From positions 124,001 to 188,000 of the forward strand of contig JIBW01000002.1 of the NCBI GenBank assembly GCA_012970285.1: a DNA stretch of 64,000 nt, read 5' to 3'. A program made the position numbers and the translations under genes. Below are positions 26,342-36,154 of this stretch, piece after piece (position 1 is the first letter of the stretch; the number at the start of each line of letters is the position of its first letter). The notes below the pieces were generated by a model. It saw nothing but the letters and a program-made list of their open reading frames with translations. It was not told the origin of the DNA and searched no databases. Source of the stretch: Bacillaceae bacterium JMAK1. GTDB lineage: Bacteria; Bacillota; Bacilli; Bacillales; Marinococcaceae.

Positions 26342-27757
26342 ATGGGAAAGACGATCATTGAAAAAGTTTGGGAACGCCATAAAGTTTACGAAGAAGAAGG
26401 GAAGCCAGACTTACTCTATATCGACTTGCACCTTATTCATGAAGTCACATCACCGCAAGCGTTTGAGGGACTACGCCTTAATAATCGTAAACTGCGAAGA
26501 CCTGATTTGACGTATGCAACGATGGATCATAACATTCCTACGAAAGATCGGGAGACAATCACTGATAAAATTGCGAAAAAGCAAATCGATGTGCTCGTAG
26601 AAAACTGTAAAAATTTTGACGTTGAACTGGCAGGTTTGAACAGTCCAAACAACGGTATTGTTCATATTATCGGACCCGAACTTGGACTGACTCAACCTGG
26701 GAAAACAATCGTCTGTGGAGATAGTCATACGTCAACGCACGGTGCATTCGGAGCCCTAGCATTCGGGATCGGGACGAGCGAAGTAGAACATGTTATGGCG
26801 ACACAAACACTCTGGCAAGACCGACCGAAAACGATGGAAGTCGTGATCGATGGTCGTTTAGAAAGTGGTGTTACTGCAAAAGACATCATTTTAGCGTTAA
26901 TTGCTAAATACGGGGTGAACTTCGGAACAGGTCATGTTGTTGAATATCGTGGTGAAGCCATTCGAGGTTTGACGATGGAAGAGCGCATGACGATTTGTAA
27001 CATGTCGATTGAAGGCGGTGCTCGTGCTGGGTTAATTAGCCCTGATCAAGTAACGTTTGACTATCTACGAGGACGAGAGAATGTACCTGAAGGCGATGCA
27101 TACGACGTTATTGTAGAAGAGTGGAAGCAACTTGCGAGTGATCCTGATGCGAAGTTTGATGCGACACTCGTACTAGATGCGAGTGAAGTAAAGCCAATGG
27201 TTACGTGGGGAACGAACCCTGGTCAAGGAGTGACAATCGACGGTACGGTACCTTCGCCGGAAGACGGAAAAACTGATTCTGAACGCCGTGCGATTGAGCA
27301 ATCACTTGAATATATGGATCTAAAACCAGGTACGAAGATGGAAGATATTAAAATCCAACACGTATTCTTAGGTTCTTGTACAAATGCTCGCATTAGTGAC
27401 TTGCGTGAAGCTGCAGGCTATATAAAAGGAAAGAAAGTGGATAAATCTGTTCGAGCTCTCGTTGTTCCGGGTAGCGTAAAAGTGAAGCGACAAGCAGAGG
27501 AAGAAGGCTTGGCAACTATTTTTATTGAAGCGGGATTTGAATGGCGCGATGCAGGGTGTAGCATGTGTCTTGGAATGAATCCTGATCAAGTTCCAGCAGG
27601 AGAGCGTTGTGCATCAACGTCCAATCGGAATTTCGAAGGGCGTCAAGGGAAAAATGCTCGAACGCATCTAATGAGTCCAATTATGGCAGCTGCAGCAGCT
27701 GTTCATGGACATTTTGTGGATGTCAGAAAGCTAGATGCCATTCCGGCGTCATCGTAA
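26342..27757 (+). CDS. leuC: 3-isopropylmalate dehydratase large subunit
   Basis: Aconitase-family large subunit carrying the 4Fe-4S cluster. Cluster cysteines lie in [17 protein letters not shown] and in [32 protein letters not shown] split motifs; [27 protein letters not shown] is also present. ATG 26342 follows AAGGAGGAGTC. About 471 residues. Works with LeuD, encoded 12 bases downstream. Confidence 0.96.
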   Translation: MGKTIIEKVWERHKVYEEEGKPDLLYIDLHLIHEVTSPQAFEGLRLNNRKLRRPDLTYATMDHNIPTKDRETITDKIAKKQIDVLVENCKNFDVELAGLNSPNNGIVHIIGPELGLTQPGKTIVCGDSHTSTHGAFGALAFGIGTSEVEHVMATQTLWQDRPKTMEVVIDGRLESGVTAKDIILALIAKYGVNFGTGHVVEYRGEAIRGLTMEERMTICNMSIEGGARAGLISPDQVTFDYLRGRENVPEGDAYDVIVEEWKQLASDPDAKFDATLVLDASEVKPMVTWGTNPGQGVTIDGTVPSPEDGKTDSERRAIEQSLEYMDLKPGTKMEDIKIQHVFLGSCTNARISDLREAAGYIKGKKVDKSVRALVVPGSVKVKRQAEEEGLATIFIEAGFEWRDAGCSMCLGMNPDQVPAGERCASTSNRNFEGRQGKNARTHLMSPIMAAAAAVHGHFVDVRKLDAIPASS

Positions 27758-27769
27758 GGAGGGGATAGA

Positions 27770-28351
27770 ATGGAAAAATTCACTACGCACGTTGGAACTG
27801 TAGCAGCACTTCCTTATGTTAATATCGACACGGATCAAATTATACCGAAGCAATTTTTGAAACGGGTGGAGCGTACAGGTTTTGGGCAGTTTTTGTTTTA
27901 TAACTGGCGACTATTAGAGAACGATCAACCGGATCCTGAGTTTCCGTTGAACTATGAGCGTGCAAAGGATGCGACGGTCCTCGTTGCCGATGAGAATTTT
28001 GGATGTGGCTCATCTCGTGAGCATGCCGCTTGGGCGCTCCAAGATTACGGCTTTAAAGTCGTCATTGCACCAAGCTTTGGTGATATTTTTTACAACAACA
28101 GTTTTAAAAATGGTTTACTTCCTGTTCGTATGCCGCTCGAAGTTGTAAGGAGTTGGCAAAAAAGGTTTGAAGATGGATCATTAGAATTACGGGTGAACCT
28201 TGAAGAGCAAGTGATTGAAGACGACCATGGTGGGATTCACACATTTGAAATTGATGGGTATTGGAAGAACATGTTGATTCATGGCTTAGATGAGATCGGG
28301 TTAACGCTTCAATATAGTGATCACATTGCTAAATACGAACGAACAATCTAA
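27770..28351 (+). CDS. leuD: 3-isopropylmalate dehydratase small subunit
   Basis: Swivelling domain subunit of isopropylmalate isomerase. VNIDTDQIIPKQFLKR, ENFGCGSSREHAAWAL and FGDIFYNNSFKNGLLP are the family motifs. 193 residues; AAGGAGGGG precedes the ATG. Last gene of the ilv-leu operon, followed by a strong terminator. Confidence 0.96.
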   Translation: MEKFTTHVGTVAALPYVNIDTDQIIPKQFLKRVERTGFGQFLFYNWRLLENDQPDPEFPLNYERAKDATVLVADENFGCGSSREHAAWALQDYGFKVVIAPSFGDIFYNNSFKNGLLPVRMPLEVVRSWQKRFEDGSLELRVNLEEQVIEDDHGGIHTFEIDGYWKNMLIHGLDEIGLTLQYSDHIAKYERTI

Positions 28352-28361
28352 CAATAAATAC

Positions 28362-28392
28362 AAAAAGCCAACAGGTTATCTGTTGGCTTTTT
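28362..28392 (+). terminator. Terminator of the ilv-leu operon
   Basis: AAAAAGCCAACAG pairs with CTGTTGGCTTTTT around a five-base loop. Confidence 0.9.
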
Positions 28393-28571
28393 GCATTTGA
28401 AGACATTTAAGTGTAAAGAAGGTGTTGCCTTTCTTTTCAACTAGAAGCCTCCATTTTTATGCTCATGAAATTAATTTGTTTTAAATGAATCATGAAGTGG
28501 TAAAGAGGTATCATACATACGTATGAACTCGTGTGAGAAGCGAGGTTCACAAATGAATAGGATGTGGTTTA

Positions 28572-29996
28572 ATGACAGTTGAAATTGTCGCATTTGCCTT
28601 AATGGTTATTAGTATTGTACTTATTATTGGAAAGTGGATCCGTTTAAGGGTTCCCGTTTTTCAACGACTGTTTTTACCTAGTTCATTGCTTGGTGGTTTT
28701 TTTGCACTTCTTTTAGGGCCAGAAGTCATTGGGAGGATCATAACTGCAGTCACTGGCGAAGAAGTTATGCCTTACGGAATTTTTACCGAAGGGATCTATG
28801 AAGTGTGGGCGGAGCTTCCAGGATTATTAATTAACGTCGTCTTTGCCAGTCTGTTTATTGGGTTTGCATTACCGCGTCTTCAAGAAATATGGAAAGTCGG
28901 TGGGCCGCAGGTGGCGTTGGGCTATACGATTTCTTGGGCACAATACGCGGTGGGTATGGCTGTTGTATTAATAATTTTAACACCATTGTTTGGTACGAAC
29001 CCAGCAGCGGGTGCTTTAATAGAAATTTCATTTGTAGGTGGTCACGGTACTGCAGCAGGTCTTTCTGATACATTTGAATCGTTAGGGTTTCCGGAAGGTT
29101 ATGATCTTGCCGTCGGTTTAGCAACCGTTGGGATCTTGTCTGGTGTTGTCATCGGAATTGTAATGCTTAACATCGCAGCTAGAAAGGGTAAGTCAGAAAC
29201 GTTGAAACACCCAGATGATATTTCAGTTGATCAACAAACGGGAATATTAGATCAAGATCGTCGTGAATCTGCGGGACAAATGACAACTTCTACAGTTTCC
29301 ATCGAACCATTGGCGCTTCATATCGGTTTGGTCGGTTTATCAATTTTTATTGGTTACTGGATATTAGAAGCTCTAGTTTGGGTGGAAGAAGTTCTCTGGT
29401 TAGACACTGGTGTAGAGATTATTGCACATGTTCCTCTGTTTCCATTTGCGATGATCGGTGGAATTATCGTTCAAGTATTTATGTCGAGATATGATAAACA
29501 TGACATCGTTGATCGACAAATTGTGAGCCGTATTCAAAATACAGCTTTGGACTTATTAATTGTGAGTGCACTAGCGACACTTAGTTTACAAGTTATCGGC
29601 GACAACTTATGGGAGTTCATCATTTTAGCTGGTGTAGGTGTTGCATTAAACGTAATTATGTTTGTCTATTTAGCACCACGGATGATTCCGCATTTCTGGT
29701 TCGAGCGCGGGATTGGTGATTTCGGTCAGTCAATGGGTGTAGCAGCTACAGGGATTATGCTTATGAAGATCGTAGACCCTGAACAAAAGACGCCTGCGAT
29801 GAAAGCGTTCGGTTACAAACAGATCTTCTTCGAACCGATGGTCGGTGGTGGTTTAGTAACGGCAGCAGCGATGCCGCTCATTATAAACTTTGGTGCCGTG
29901 CCATTTTTAATCGCAACGACATTATTAACCGTTGCATTCTGGTTACTCGGTGTGCTTTACTTCGGTAAGAACAAACAGAATGAACGGCGTGAGTAA
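28572..29996 (+). CDS. GltS-like sodium/glutamate symporter family protein
   Basis: Integral membrane carrier of 474 residues with about 12 hydrophobic segments in two halves. The first half contains FLPSSLLGGFFALLLGPE and SFVGGHGTAAGLSDTF, the second GDFGQSMGVAATGIMLMKIVDP, which are the pore-loop motifs of the GltS family. A hydrophilic loop (about residues 205-245) divides the halves. Family members take up glutamate with sodium; the substrate here is not proven. It lies between leuD and ysoA, which are neighbours in B. subtilis, so it is an addition to a conserved order. Confidence 0.82.
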   Translation: MTVEIVAFALMVISIVLIIGKWIRLRVPVFQRLFLPSSLLGGFFALLLGPEVIGRIITAVTGEEVMPYGIFTEGIYEVWAELPGLLINVVFASLFIGFALPRLQEIWKVGGPQVALGYTISWAQYAVGMAVVLIILTPLFGTNPAAGALIEISFVGGHGTAAGLSDTFESLGFPEGYDLAVGLATVGILSGVVIGIVMLNIAARKGKSETLKHPDDISVDQQTGILDQDRRESAGQMTTSTVSIEPLALHIGLVGLSIFIGYWILEALVWVEEVLWLDTGVEIIAHVPLFPFAMIGGIIVQVFMSRYDKHDIVDRQIVSRIQNTALDLLIVSALATLSLQVIGDNLWEFIILAGVGVALNVIMFVYLAPRMIPHFWFERGIGDFGQSMGVAATGIMLMKIVDPEQKTPAMKAFGYKQIFFEPMVGGGLVTAAAMPLIINFGAVPFLIATTLLTVAFWLLGVLYFGKNKQNERRE

Positions 29997-30023
29997 TGAT
30001 CGTTTATGAATTGAGGTTGAGTG

Positions 30024-31025
30024 ATGAGTAAACATGACAATAAAGTAATTATGTTTCCAGGTATGCAAGCGCATCTCATAAAAAAAGGGCTACTTGCATT
30101 GGAAACGAACAATTATAATGAAGCAATTGATTCGTTCCAACTTCTATTAGACGTCGACCCCGCGCATTATGATGCGGGGTACGGCTGTTTGCTAGCTTAC
30201 TTAAAAGCAGGGCGTACGGATGACGTGTTAGAACTTGGTCAAGTTCTAATTCAGAATCAACCTTCAGCAGAAGGAAAGGTCGTATCAATCATTATCAGTG
30301 CCCTTTCAGAAGCGAACCGCTGGTCAGAAGCGATTACGTGGATTAACAGTGCATTACGTAATGAAGCGTTAAGTGATGAAGAGCGAATGCAAATGCAACA
30401 AATTTTGACAAATGCAGAGTGGATGGAACAACAGTCAGATGTTCAAGTCGACCGAGAGGAGCTTCCTGAAGAATTACAAAAACGCCTTTGTTACGGTTCG
30501 GAAGAAGAAAAGATCGGTGCATTCCAACAAATTAAGGAATACAGTGTTGCCGCATCGGTCCCAGTACTTGAGACGGTGCTCGCTGATGATGAACAAAGTC
30601 CAGTTCTAAAAACGATGATGTTGCTGTATTTGAAAGACGAAGGATGGGGAGAGCAAGTGGCTGTTAGTAAAGATACCCAGATGCTTTCGTTCGTTCCGAG
30701 TGAGTTAAAAGGGTTTGTAGACTATGAGAATGAAAAGGAAGCGAAGGTTATACAACTACTTGAACATACAGTTCTTAATGAAAGCCCTCAAATTTATGAA
30801 ACGGCAACTCAGTTATGGGAGTATTTAAAGCTTAGTAAGTATCCTTTTGCACTCCCGGCTTATCATGTTCATACATATGCGGCGGCACTCCACTTTGAAG
30901 CGATGGTGTATGCAGGTATGGCTCACTCAGACCAACTCCAAACAATTGCAATAACGTATCGTGCAGATGTTGATGAATTAGAGGAAGTCGTTGAAGTTCT
31001 TCGAGCACACCATCAGACGAATTAA
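30024..31025 (+). CDS. ysoA: TPR-repeat protein YsoA
   Basis: Soluble protein of about 333 residues with tetratricopeptide-like repeats in the first 130 residues (LLALETNNYNEAIDSFQLLL, then a second and third unit). The rest is helical without a known motif. The position directly before tig matches B. subtilis ysoA, which is of similar length and unknown function. ATG 30024 follows GAGGTTGAG; a GTG lies one codon earlier. Confidence 0.8.
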   Translation: MSKHDNKVIMFPGMQAHLIKKGLLALETNNYNEAIDSFQLLLDVDPAHYDAGYGCLLAYLKAGRTDDVLELGQVLIQNQPSAEGKVVSIIISALSEANRWSEAITWINSALRNEALSDEERMQMQQILTNAEWMEQQSDVQVDREELPEELQKRLCYGSEEEKIGAFQQIKEYSVAASVPVLETVLADDEQSPVLKTMMLLYLKDEGWGEQVAVSKDTQMLSFVPSELKGFVDYENEKEAKVIQLLEHTVLNESPQIYETATQLWEYLKLSKYPFALPAYHVHTYAAALHFEAMVYAGMAHSDQLQTIAITYRADVDELEEVVEVLRAHHQTN

Positions 31026-31027
31026 TA

Positions 31028-31055
31028 GAAAACTTACGTTTAGGCAAGTTTTTCT
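31028..31055 (+). terminator. Terminator after ysoA
   Basis: AAAACTT pairs with AAGTTTT around a ten-base loop and is followed by T residues. A short stem, so moderate strength. Confidence 0.5.
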
Positions 31056-31067
31056 AACGGACATCGA

Positions 31068-31095
31068 TTGAAAACAAGGTCGAATATGTTATAAT
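31068..31095 (+). promoter_or_regulatory. Promoter of tig
   Basis: TTGAAA at 31068-31073, 16-base spacer, TATAAT at 31090-31095. About 55 bases before the tig start. Confidence 0.75.
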
Positions 31096-31150
31096 GTAAT
31101 GGTTGTAATTATGGATGCGTAACCTATGAAACTTGGAGGGAACACAATAA

Positions 31151-32470
31151 ATGACTGCTAAATGGGAAAAAGGTGAAGGAAACCAAGGGGTCCTCACTGT
31201 AGATGTAGATGCAAAAGAATTCAACGCTGCGATTGACCAAGCGTTTGATAAAGTGAAAAAAACGGTCAATGTACCAGGATTCCGTAAAGGGAAAGTACCT
31301 CGTCAATTGTTCGAATCACGTTTCGGTGTTGAATCGTTGTACCAAGATGCATTAGATATTCTTCTACCGAAAGCATATTCGGAAGCGGTTGAAGAGACAG
31401 GCATCGAACCAGTTGATCAACCAGAAATCGACATCAAAGAGATGGAAAAAGGTAAAACTCTTATTTTCACTGCAAATGTTGTCGTAAAACCTGAAGTTGA
31501 ACTTGGCGAGTACAAAGGACTTGAAGTACCAAAGTTCGATACGACTGTAAACGATGAAGATGTTAACAAAGAACTAGAGTCACTTCGTGAGAAGCATGCA
31601 GAACTCGTTGTCGTTGAAGACGATGCTGCGAAAGATGGCGACACACTCGTATTCGACTTTGAAGGATTCGTTGATGGAGAGCCATTCGAAGGCGGAAAGT
31701 CTGAGAATTACTCATTAGAGATCGGTTCTGGACAGTTTATCCCAGGCTTTGAAGAAGAGCTTGTAGGTGCAAAATCGGGTGAAGAAAAAGATGTTAACGT
31801 AACATTCCCTGAAGAATACCATGCAGCTGACCTTGCTGGTAAGCCTGCTGTATTCAAAGTGAAAGTTCATGAAGTGAAACGCAAAGAACTTCCAACGCTT
31901 GATGATGAGTTTGCAAAAGATGTCGATGAAGATGTCGAAACGTTGGACGAGCTTAAAGCGAAAAAGAAAGAGCAACTCCAAAAAGACAAAGAGCATGAAA
32001 AAGAGCACCACGATAACGATGCAGTTGTTGAGAAAGCAACTGAAAACGCGACAGTTGATATTCCAGATGGAATGATTAAGACTGAAACGGATCGTATGAT
32101 GCAAGAGATGGAGCAACGCTTCCAATCTCAAGGAATTTCTATGGATATGTACTACCAAATGGCAGGTACAGATGCAGAAGGAATGAAAGAGCAGTTCAAG
32201 CCAGAAGCTGAAAAGCGTGTTCGTATGAACCTTGTTCTAGAAGCTATTGCAGTTGCTGAAAATCTAGAAGCAAGCGATGAGCGAGTGGAAGAAGAACTCG
32301 ACAAGATGGCTGAAATGTATCAACGTGAAAAAGACGAAATTCGTCAGCTTCTTGCAATGCAAGGTGGCGTAGAAGCTCTTAAAGGCGATCTTCGCATTCA
32401 AACTGCTGTTGATTTCCTCGTTGAGCAAAGCGTTAAAGCTGATAAAATTGAAGAGAATAGTGCAGAATAA
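31151..32470 (+). CDS. tig: Trigger factor
   Basis: Ribosome-bound chaperone and peptidyl-prolyl isomerase. The ribosome-binding signature GFRKGKVPR lies near residue 42. The FKBP-type domain spans about 165-250 ([19 protein letters not shown] and [13 protein letters not shown]), and a long helical C-terminal domain follows. 439 residues. ATG start after TTGGAGGGAACACAATAA. The protein is very acidic, in line with the rest of the window. Ends at a terminator. Confidence 0.96.
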   Translation: MTAKWEKGEGNQGVLTVDVDAKEFNAAIDQAFDKVKKTVNVPGFRKGKVPRQLFESRFGVESLYQDALDILLPKAYSEAVEETGIEPVDQPEIDIKEMEKGKTLIFTANVVVKPEVELGEYKGLEVPKFDTTVNDEDVNKELESLREKHAELVVVEDDAAKDGDTLVFDFEGFVDGEPFEGGKSENYSLEIGSGQFIPGFEEELVGAKSGEEKDVNVTFPEEYHAADLAGKPAVFKVKVHEVKRKELPTLDDEFAKDVDEDVETLDELKAKKKEQLQKDKEHEKEHHDNDAVVEKATENATVDIPDGMIKTETDRMMQEMEQRFQSQGISMDMYYQMAGTDAEGMKEQFKPEAEKRVRMNLVLEAIAVAENLEASDERVEEELDKMAEMYQREKDEIRQLLAMQGGVEALKGDLRIQTAVDFLVEQSVKADKIEENSAE

Positions 32471-32481
32471 TGCATGGGATT

Positions 32482-32510
32482 AAAAGGCACGAGCGTCATC
32501 GTGCCTTTTT
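32482..32510 (+). terminator. Terminator of tig
   Basis: AAAGGCACGA pairs with TCGTGCCTTT and is followed by a T run. Confidence 0.88.
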
Positions 32511-32582
32511 CCATCTCATTAAAGGGTTAACGGTTTGATCTTTTAGTAATATTCCTGTAAATTGAGAAAGAAGGTAGTCAAA

Positions 32583-32723
32583 ATGACTGATGAAACAACG
32601 AAGAGCCAAGAGCTAAGCTGTTCATTTTGCGGGAAGAAAGAATCTGAAGTGAAGAAGCTTATTGCTGGACCTGGCGTATATATTTGTAACAGTTGCGTAA
32701 GTCAAGCACAAAAGCAGGTATAG
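32583..32723 (+). CDS. Stand-alone ClpX-type C4 zinc-finger microprotein
   Basis: A 46-residue ORF: ATG 32583, TAG at 32721, with AGAAAGAAGGT about eight bases upstream. Residues 13-38 carry the complete ClpX zinc-binding pattern: [18 protein letters not shown] and a final C two residues on (Cys13, Cys16, Cys35, Cys38). ClpX itself, encoded 206 bases downstream, has [18 protein letters not shown] and C at the same spacing. There is no AAA+ domain: the protein stops eight residues after the last cysteine. In ClpX this domain dimerises and binds adaptors and substrates, so a free copy could pair with ClpX or compete for adaptors; that is inference. It could also be a decayed duplication, but all four cysteines and the ribosome site are intact. 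Confidence 0.8.
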   Translation: MTDETTKSQELSCSFCGKKESEVKKLIAGPGVYICNSCVSQAQKQV

Positions 32724-32929
32724 TGATCTATAGCGATCGTTTGATTGTGTGAGGCGCTACTGTTGTGCCCGCTTTTTTCTTGGAATTTTTATAAAATCAC
32801 GAATGAATTCACACATCTCCACGTAAAGCTGTTGAAGAATGGGCAGTATAATTATGGTGGAAATCGTATGATTTGACGCGGGGTCACAATTCGGTGTAGT
32901 CTACATTATACAATAGAGGGGTGAATAAC

Positions 32930-34210
32930 ATGATCAAGTTCAACGATGAGAAAGGTCAGTTGAAGTGTTCTTTCTGCGGGAAAACACAAGATCAAGTCCG
33001 CAAGCTAGTTGCCGGACCTGGTGTCTATATATGTGACGAATGTATTGAATTGTGTTCGGAGATCGTTGAAGAAGAACTTGGAACGGACGAAGAAGTTGAG
33101 TTTGAAACTGTTCCGAAACCACAAGAGATTGATGCAATCTTAGATGATTATGTCATCGGGCAAGAAGGCGCGAAGAAAGCGTTGTCAGTAGCTGTTTATA
33201 ACCATTATAAGCGTGTGAATTCAACGGTTAGTACGAGTGGAGACGATGTTGAAATTTCAAAGAGTAACATCTGTCTAATTGGACCTACCGGTAGCGGTAA
33301 AACGCTTATGGCCCAGACGCTCGCTCGAATTCTTAACGTGCCATTCGCAATTGCGGATGCAACGAGTCTTACTGAAGCAGGATACGTAGGTGAGGATGTT
33401 GAGAACATCTTACTTAAACTAATTCAAGCTGCTGATTATGATGTAGAGAAAGCCGAGAAAGGTATTATCTATATCGATGAGATTGATAAAGTTGCGCGCA
33501 AGTCTGAGAATCCGTCAATTACACGTGACGTATCTGGTGAAGGCGTTCAGCAGGCACTCCTTAAAATCCTTGAAGGGACAACAGCAAGTGTTCCTCCACA
33601 AGGTGGTAGAAAGCATCCGCACCAAGAATTTATCCAAATTGACACGAGCAATGTACTGTTTATCGTAGGTGGTGCATTTGACGGAATTGACCAAGTGGTC
33701 AAGCGTCGTCTCGGAAAGAAAGTCATCGGATTTGGTTCTGAAGGCGAGAGCGGTGAAATGACAGATGATGATTATCTAGGTAAATTATTGCCAGAAGATC
33801 TTCTTCGTTACGGGTTAATCCCAGAATTCATCGGTCGTCTACCGGTTATTTCAAGTTTGCGTATGCTTGATGAAGATGCACTCGTTGAAATCCTAACAAA
33901 ACCAAAGAATGCACTCGTGAAACAATTCCAACGCTTATTAGAGATTGATAACGTGGAGTTGGAGTTCACAGAAGATGCTCTTCGTGAAATTGCCAAGAAA
34001 GCCATTGAGCGTAAAACGGGAGCAAGGGGACTTCGCTCGATTATTGAGGCGATTATGCAAGACGTCATGTACGACTTACCGTCTCAAGATAATATCAGTC
34101 ATTGCCAAATTACAGCAGACTGTGTGTTACATGATGCATCTCCAATTCTTACAACAAAGGATGGAGAAAGCATTACACTCGATCAAGTTCAACCGAAAGA
34201 AAGTGCTTAA
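32930..34210 (+). CDS. clpX: ATP-dependent Clp protease ATP-binding subunit ClpX
   Basis: AAA+ unfoldase that feeds substrates to ClpP. The N-terminal C4 zinc domain is KCSFCGK ... YICDEC. Walker A is GPTGSGKT, Walker [30 protein letters not shown] split over two strands, and the ClpP-contact IGF loop is in KKVIGFGSE. 426 residues from ATG 32930, with GAGGGGTG seven bases upstream. Upstream 206 bases hold no obvious consensus promoter. Follows tig and the zinc-finger microprotein gene and ends at a terminator. Confidence 0.96.
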   Translation: MIKFNDEKGQLKCSFCGKTQDQVRKLVAGPGVYICDECIELCSEIVEEELGTDEEVEFETVPKPQEIDAILDDYVIGQEGAKKALSVAVYNHYKRVNSTVSTSGDDVEISKSNICLIGPTGSGKTLMAQTLARILNVPFAIADATSLTEAGYVGEDVENILLKLIQAADYDVEKAEKGIIYIDEIDKVARKSENPSITRDVSGEGVQQALLKILEGTTASVPPQGGRKHPHQEFIQIDTSNVLFIVGGAFDGIDQVVKRRLGKKVIGFGSEGESGEMTDDDYLGKLLPEDLLRYGLIPEFIGRLPVISSLRMLDEDALVEILTKPKNALVKQFQRLLEIDNVELEFTEDALREIAKKAIERKTGARGLRSIIEAIMQDVMYDLPSQDNISHCQITADCVLHDASPILTTKDGESITLDQVQPKESA

Positions 34211-34220
34211 ACGAAAGATT

Positions 34221-34250
34221 ACCTGCAGATTCTAATCTGCAGGTTTTTTT
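34221..34250 (+). terminator. Terminator of clpX
   Basis: ACCTGCAGATT pairs with AATCTGCAGGT, followed by seven T residues. Confidence 0.9.
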
Positions 34251-34341
34251 ATGTGGATAGAGACAATCGTCCAGAGTCATACTACCGATAAATGAAGCCG
34301 TGCACGAATCGAAGTGATTGTGCTCATTTAGGAGGAGAACT

Positions 34342-36015
34342 ATGAACTGGACGTCAATTTTCATGGTCGTACAAGTCTTTTTTGGGGTAGTCATAGGCTT
34401 GTACTTCTGGAATTTACTTAAGAATCAACGGACGCAAAAGGTAAGTGTAGACCGAGAATCAAGAAAAGAAATGATGCAACTGCAAAAACTACGATCGATC
34501 TCTCTTAATGAACCACTTGCTGAGAAAGTACGACCGCAACGACTTGACGATATTATTGGACAAGACCAAGGTATCTTATCCCTTGAAGCCGCTCTTTGTG
34601 GTCCGAATCCACAACACGTACTCATTTATGGTCCTCCGGGTGTTGGTAAAACAGCTGCAGCTAGGCTTGTGATGAACAAAGCGAAAGAGAATAGCAAATC
34701 ACCGTTTGGGAATGAAGCACCATTTATTGAGCTAGATGGAACGACCGCACGCTTTGATGAGCGTGGGATTGCAGACCCTTTGATTGGCTCAGTTCACGAT
34801 CCAATCTATCAAGGAGCAGGATCGATGGGGCAAGCAGGTATTCCACAACCGAAACCGGGTGCGGTTACAAAAGCCCACGGTGGCATGTTGTTTATTGATG
34901 AGATTGGTGAACTTCATTCAATCCAATTAAACAAGATGTTAAAAGTGTTGGAAGATCGCAAAGTCTTTCTAGAGAGCGCTTATTACAATGAAGAGAATAT
35001 GAATATTCCTAGACACATTCATGACATTTTTCAAAATGGCTTACCCGCTGACTTTCGGCTGATTGGGGCAACGACACGAACGCCAGACGAAATACCGCCT
35101 GCGATTCGTTCAAGGTGCTTAGAAGTATTCTTTAGACCGTTAAAACAAAAAGAATTGTCAACGGTGGCAAAAAAAGCGTCAGAGCGCTTAAAGATGACAA
35201 TGAACGAGAAAAGCCTAGAGACAATTTCAACCTATGTCACAAATGGTCGTGAAGCGGTAAATACTGTGCAAATCGCAGCCGGTCTTGCGACCACTGAAAA
35301 TCGCGACGAAATTTTTGTTGATGATATTGAGTGGGTCGTTCACGCAAGTCGATTAACGAGACGTCCTGAACGTATGATTCATAATACACCTGCGGTTGGT
35401 CGGGTAAACGGCTTAGCAGTTTACGGTGCGGACCTAGGCATGCTATTAGAAATTGAAGCGACAGCGAGAGAAACAAAACCTGAAAAAGGCATGTTAACCG
35501 TTACTGGCATTGCAGAAGAAGAAAATGCTGGAAATCAAATGCGTTCAATTCGACGTAAAAGTATGGCAAGAAGTTCTGTTGATAACGTGATGACGGTATT
35601 ACGTCGCCTCAAAGTACCGGTTGATAGTTATGATATTCACGTGAATTTCCCTGGTGGCACACCGATTGATGGACCTTCAGCAGGTGCAGCGATTGCAACT
35701 GCAATTTATTCTGCGGTTCACCAATATAAAGTAAGAAATGATATTGCGATTACTGGTGAGCTGAGCATTTGGGGAACGTTAAAGCCTGTTGGCGGTGTGC
35801 CTTCTAAAGTGGCGGCAGCATTAGAGGCGGGAGCAAAGACAGCTTATATTCCAGCGGATAATGATGAAACCGTGTTACATCGTTTAGAAGGAATTAACGT
35901 CATCCCGCTTTCCTCATTAGATGAATTGTTTACCGCTGTTCTTTTAAGAACAGAGCGACCTAGTAACACAGATAATGTCGTTTGGGATGAAAATCAATCA
36001 TCATCGATGTATTAA
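34342..36015 (+). CDS. lonB: ATP-dependent protease LonB
   Basis: Membrane-anchored Lon-like protease expressed in the forespore in B. subtilis. One N-terminal transmembrane segment (about residues 4-24), an AAA+ module with [14 protein letters not shown] and GMLFIDEIGELHSIQ, and a C-terminal serine-lysine protease domain with DGPSAGAAIAT and KPVGGVPSKVAAA. About 557 residues. ATG 34342 after AGGAGGAGAAC is preferred over the upstream GTG-type start at 34318. Followed by lonA, as in B. subtilis. Confidence 0.94.
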   Translation: MNWTSIFMVVQVFFGVVIGLYFWNLLKNQRTQKVSVDRESRKEMMQLQKLRSISLNEPLAEKVRPQRLDDIIGQDQGILSLEAALCGPNPQHVLIYGPPGVGKTAAARLVMNKAKENSKSPFGNEAPFIELDGTTARFDERGIADPLIGSVHDPIYQGAGSMGQAGIPQPKPGAVTKAHGGMLFIDEIGELHSIQLNKMLKVLEDRKVFLESAYYNEENMNIPRHIHDIFQNGLPADFRLIGATTRTPDEIPPAIRSRCLEVFFRPLKQKELSTVAKKASERLKMTMNEKSLETISTYVTNGREAVNTVQIAAGLATTENRDEIFVDDIEWVVHASRLTRRPERMIHNTPAVGRVNGLAVYGADLGMLLEIEATARETKPEKGMLTVTGIAEEENAGNQMRSIRRKSMARSSVDNVMTVLRRLKVPVDSYDIHVNFPGGTPIDGPSAGAAIATAIYSAVHQYKVRNDIAITGELSIWGTLKPVGGVPSKVAAALEAGAKTAYIPADNDETVLHRLEGINVIPLSSLDELFTAVLLRTERPSNTDNVVWDENQSSSMY

Positions 36016-36154
36016 CGCAATAACTGTGCGCCTTCGTGGACACGTGATAGTCGTTGAGCTACAATGGGTATCATGAGATCAACTCCGTCTGTGTATATAC
36101 TATTAGAGAAACTTTTGAATAGATGCGATCGTTGATGTGAAATGGGGGATGACG

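Noticed and set aside
31715-32158. 147-residue ORF antisense to tig
   Set aside because: Phe/Leu/His-rich complement of an acidic, lysine-rich coding region; no start signal.
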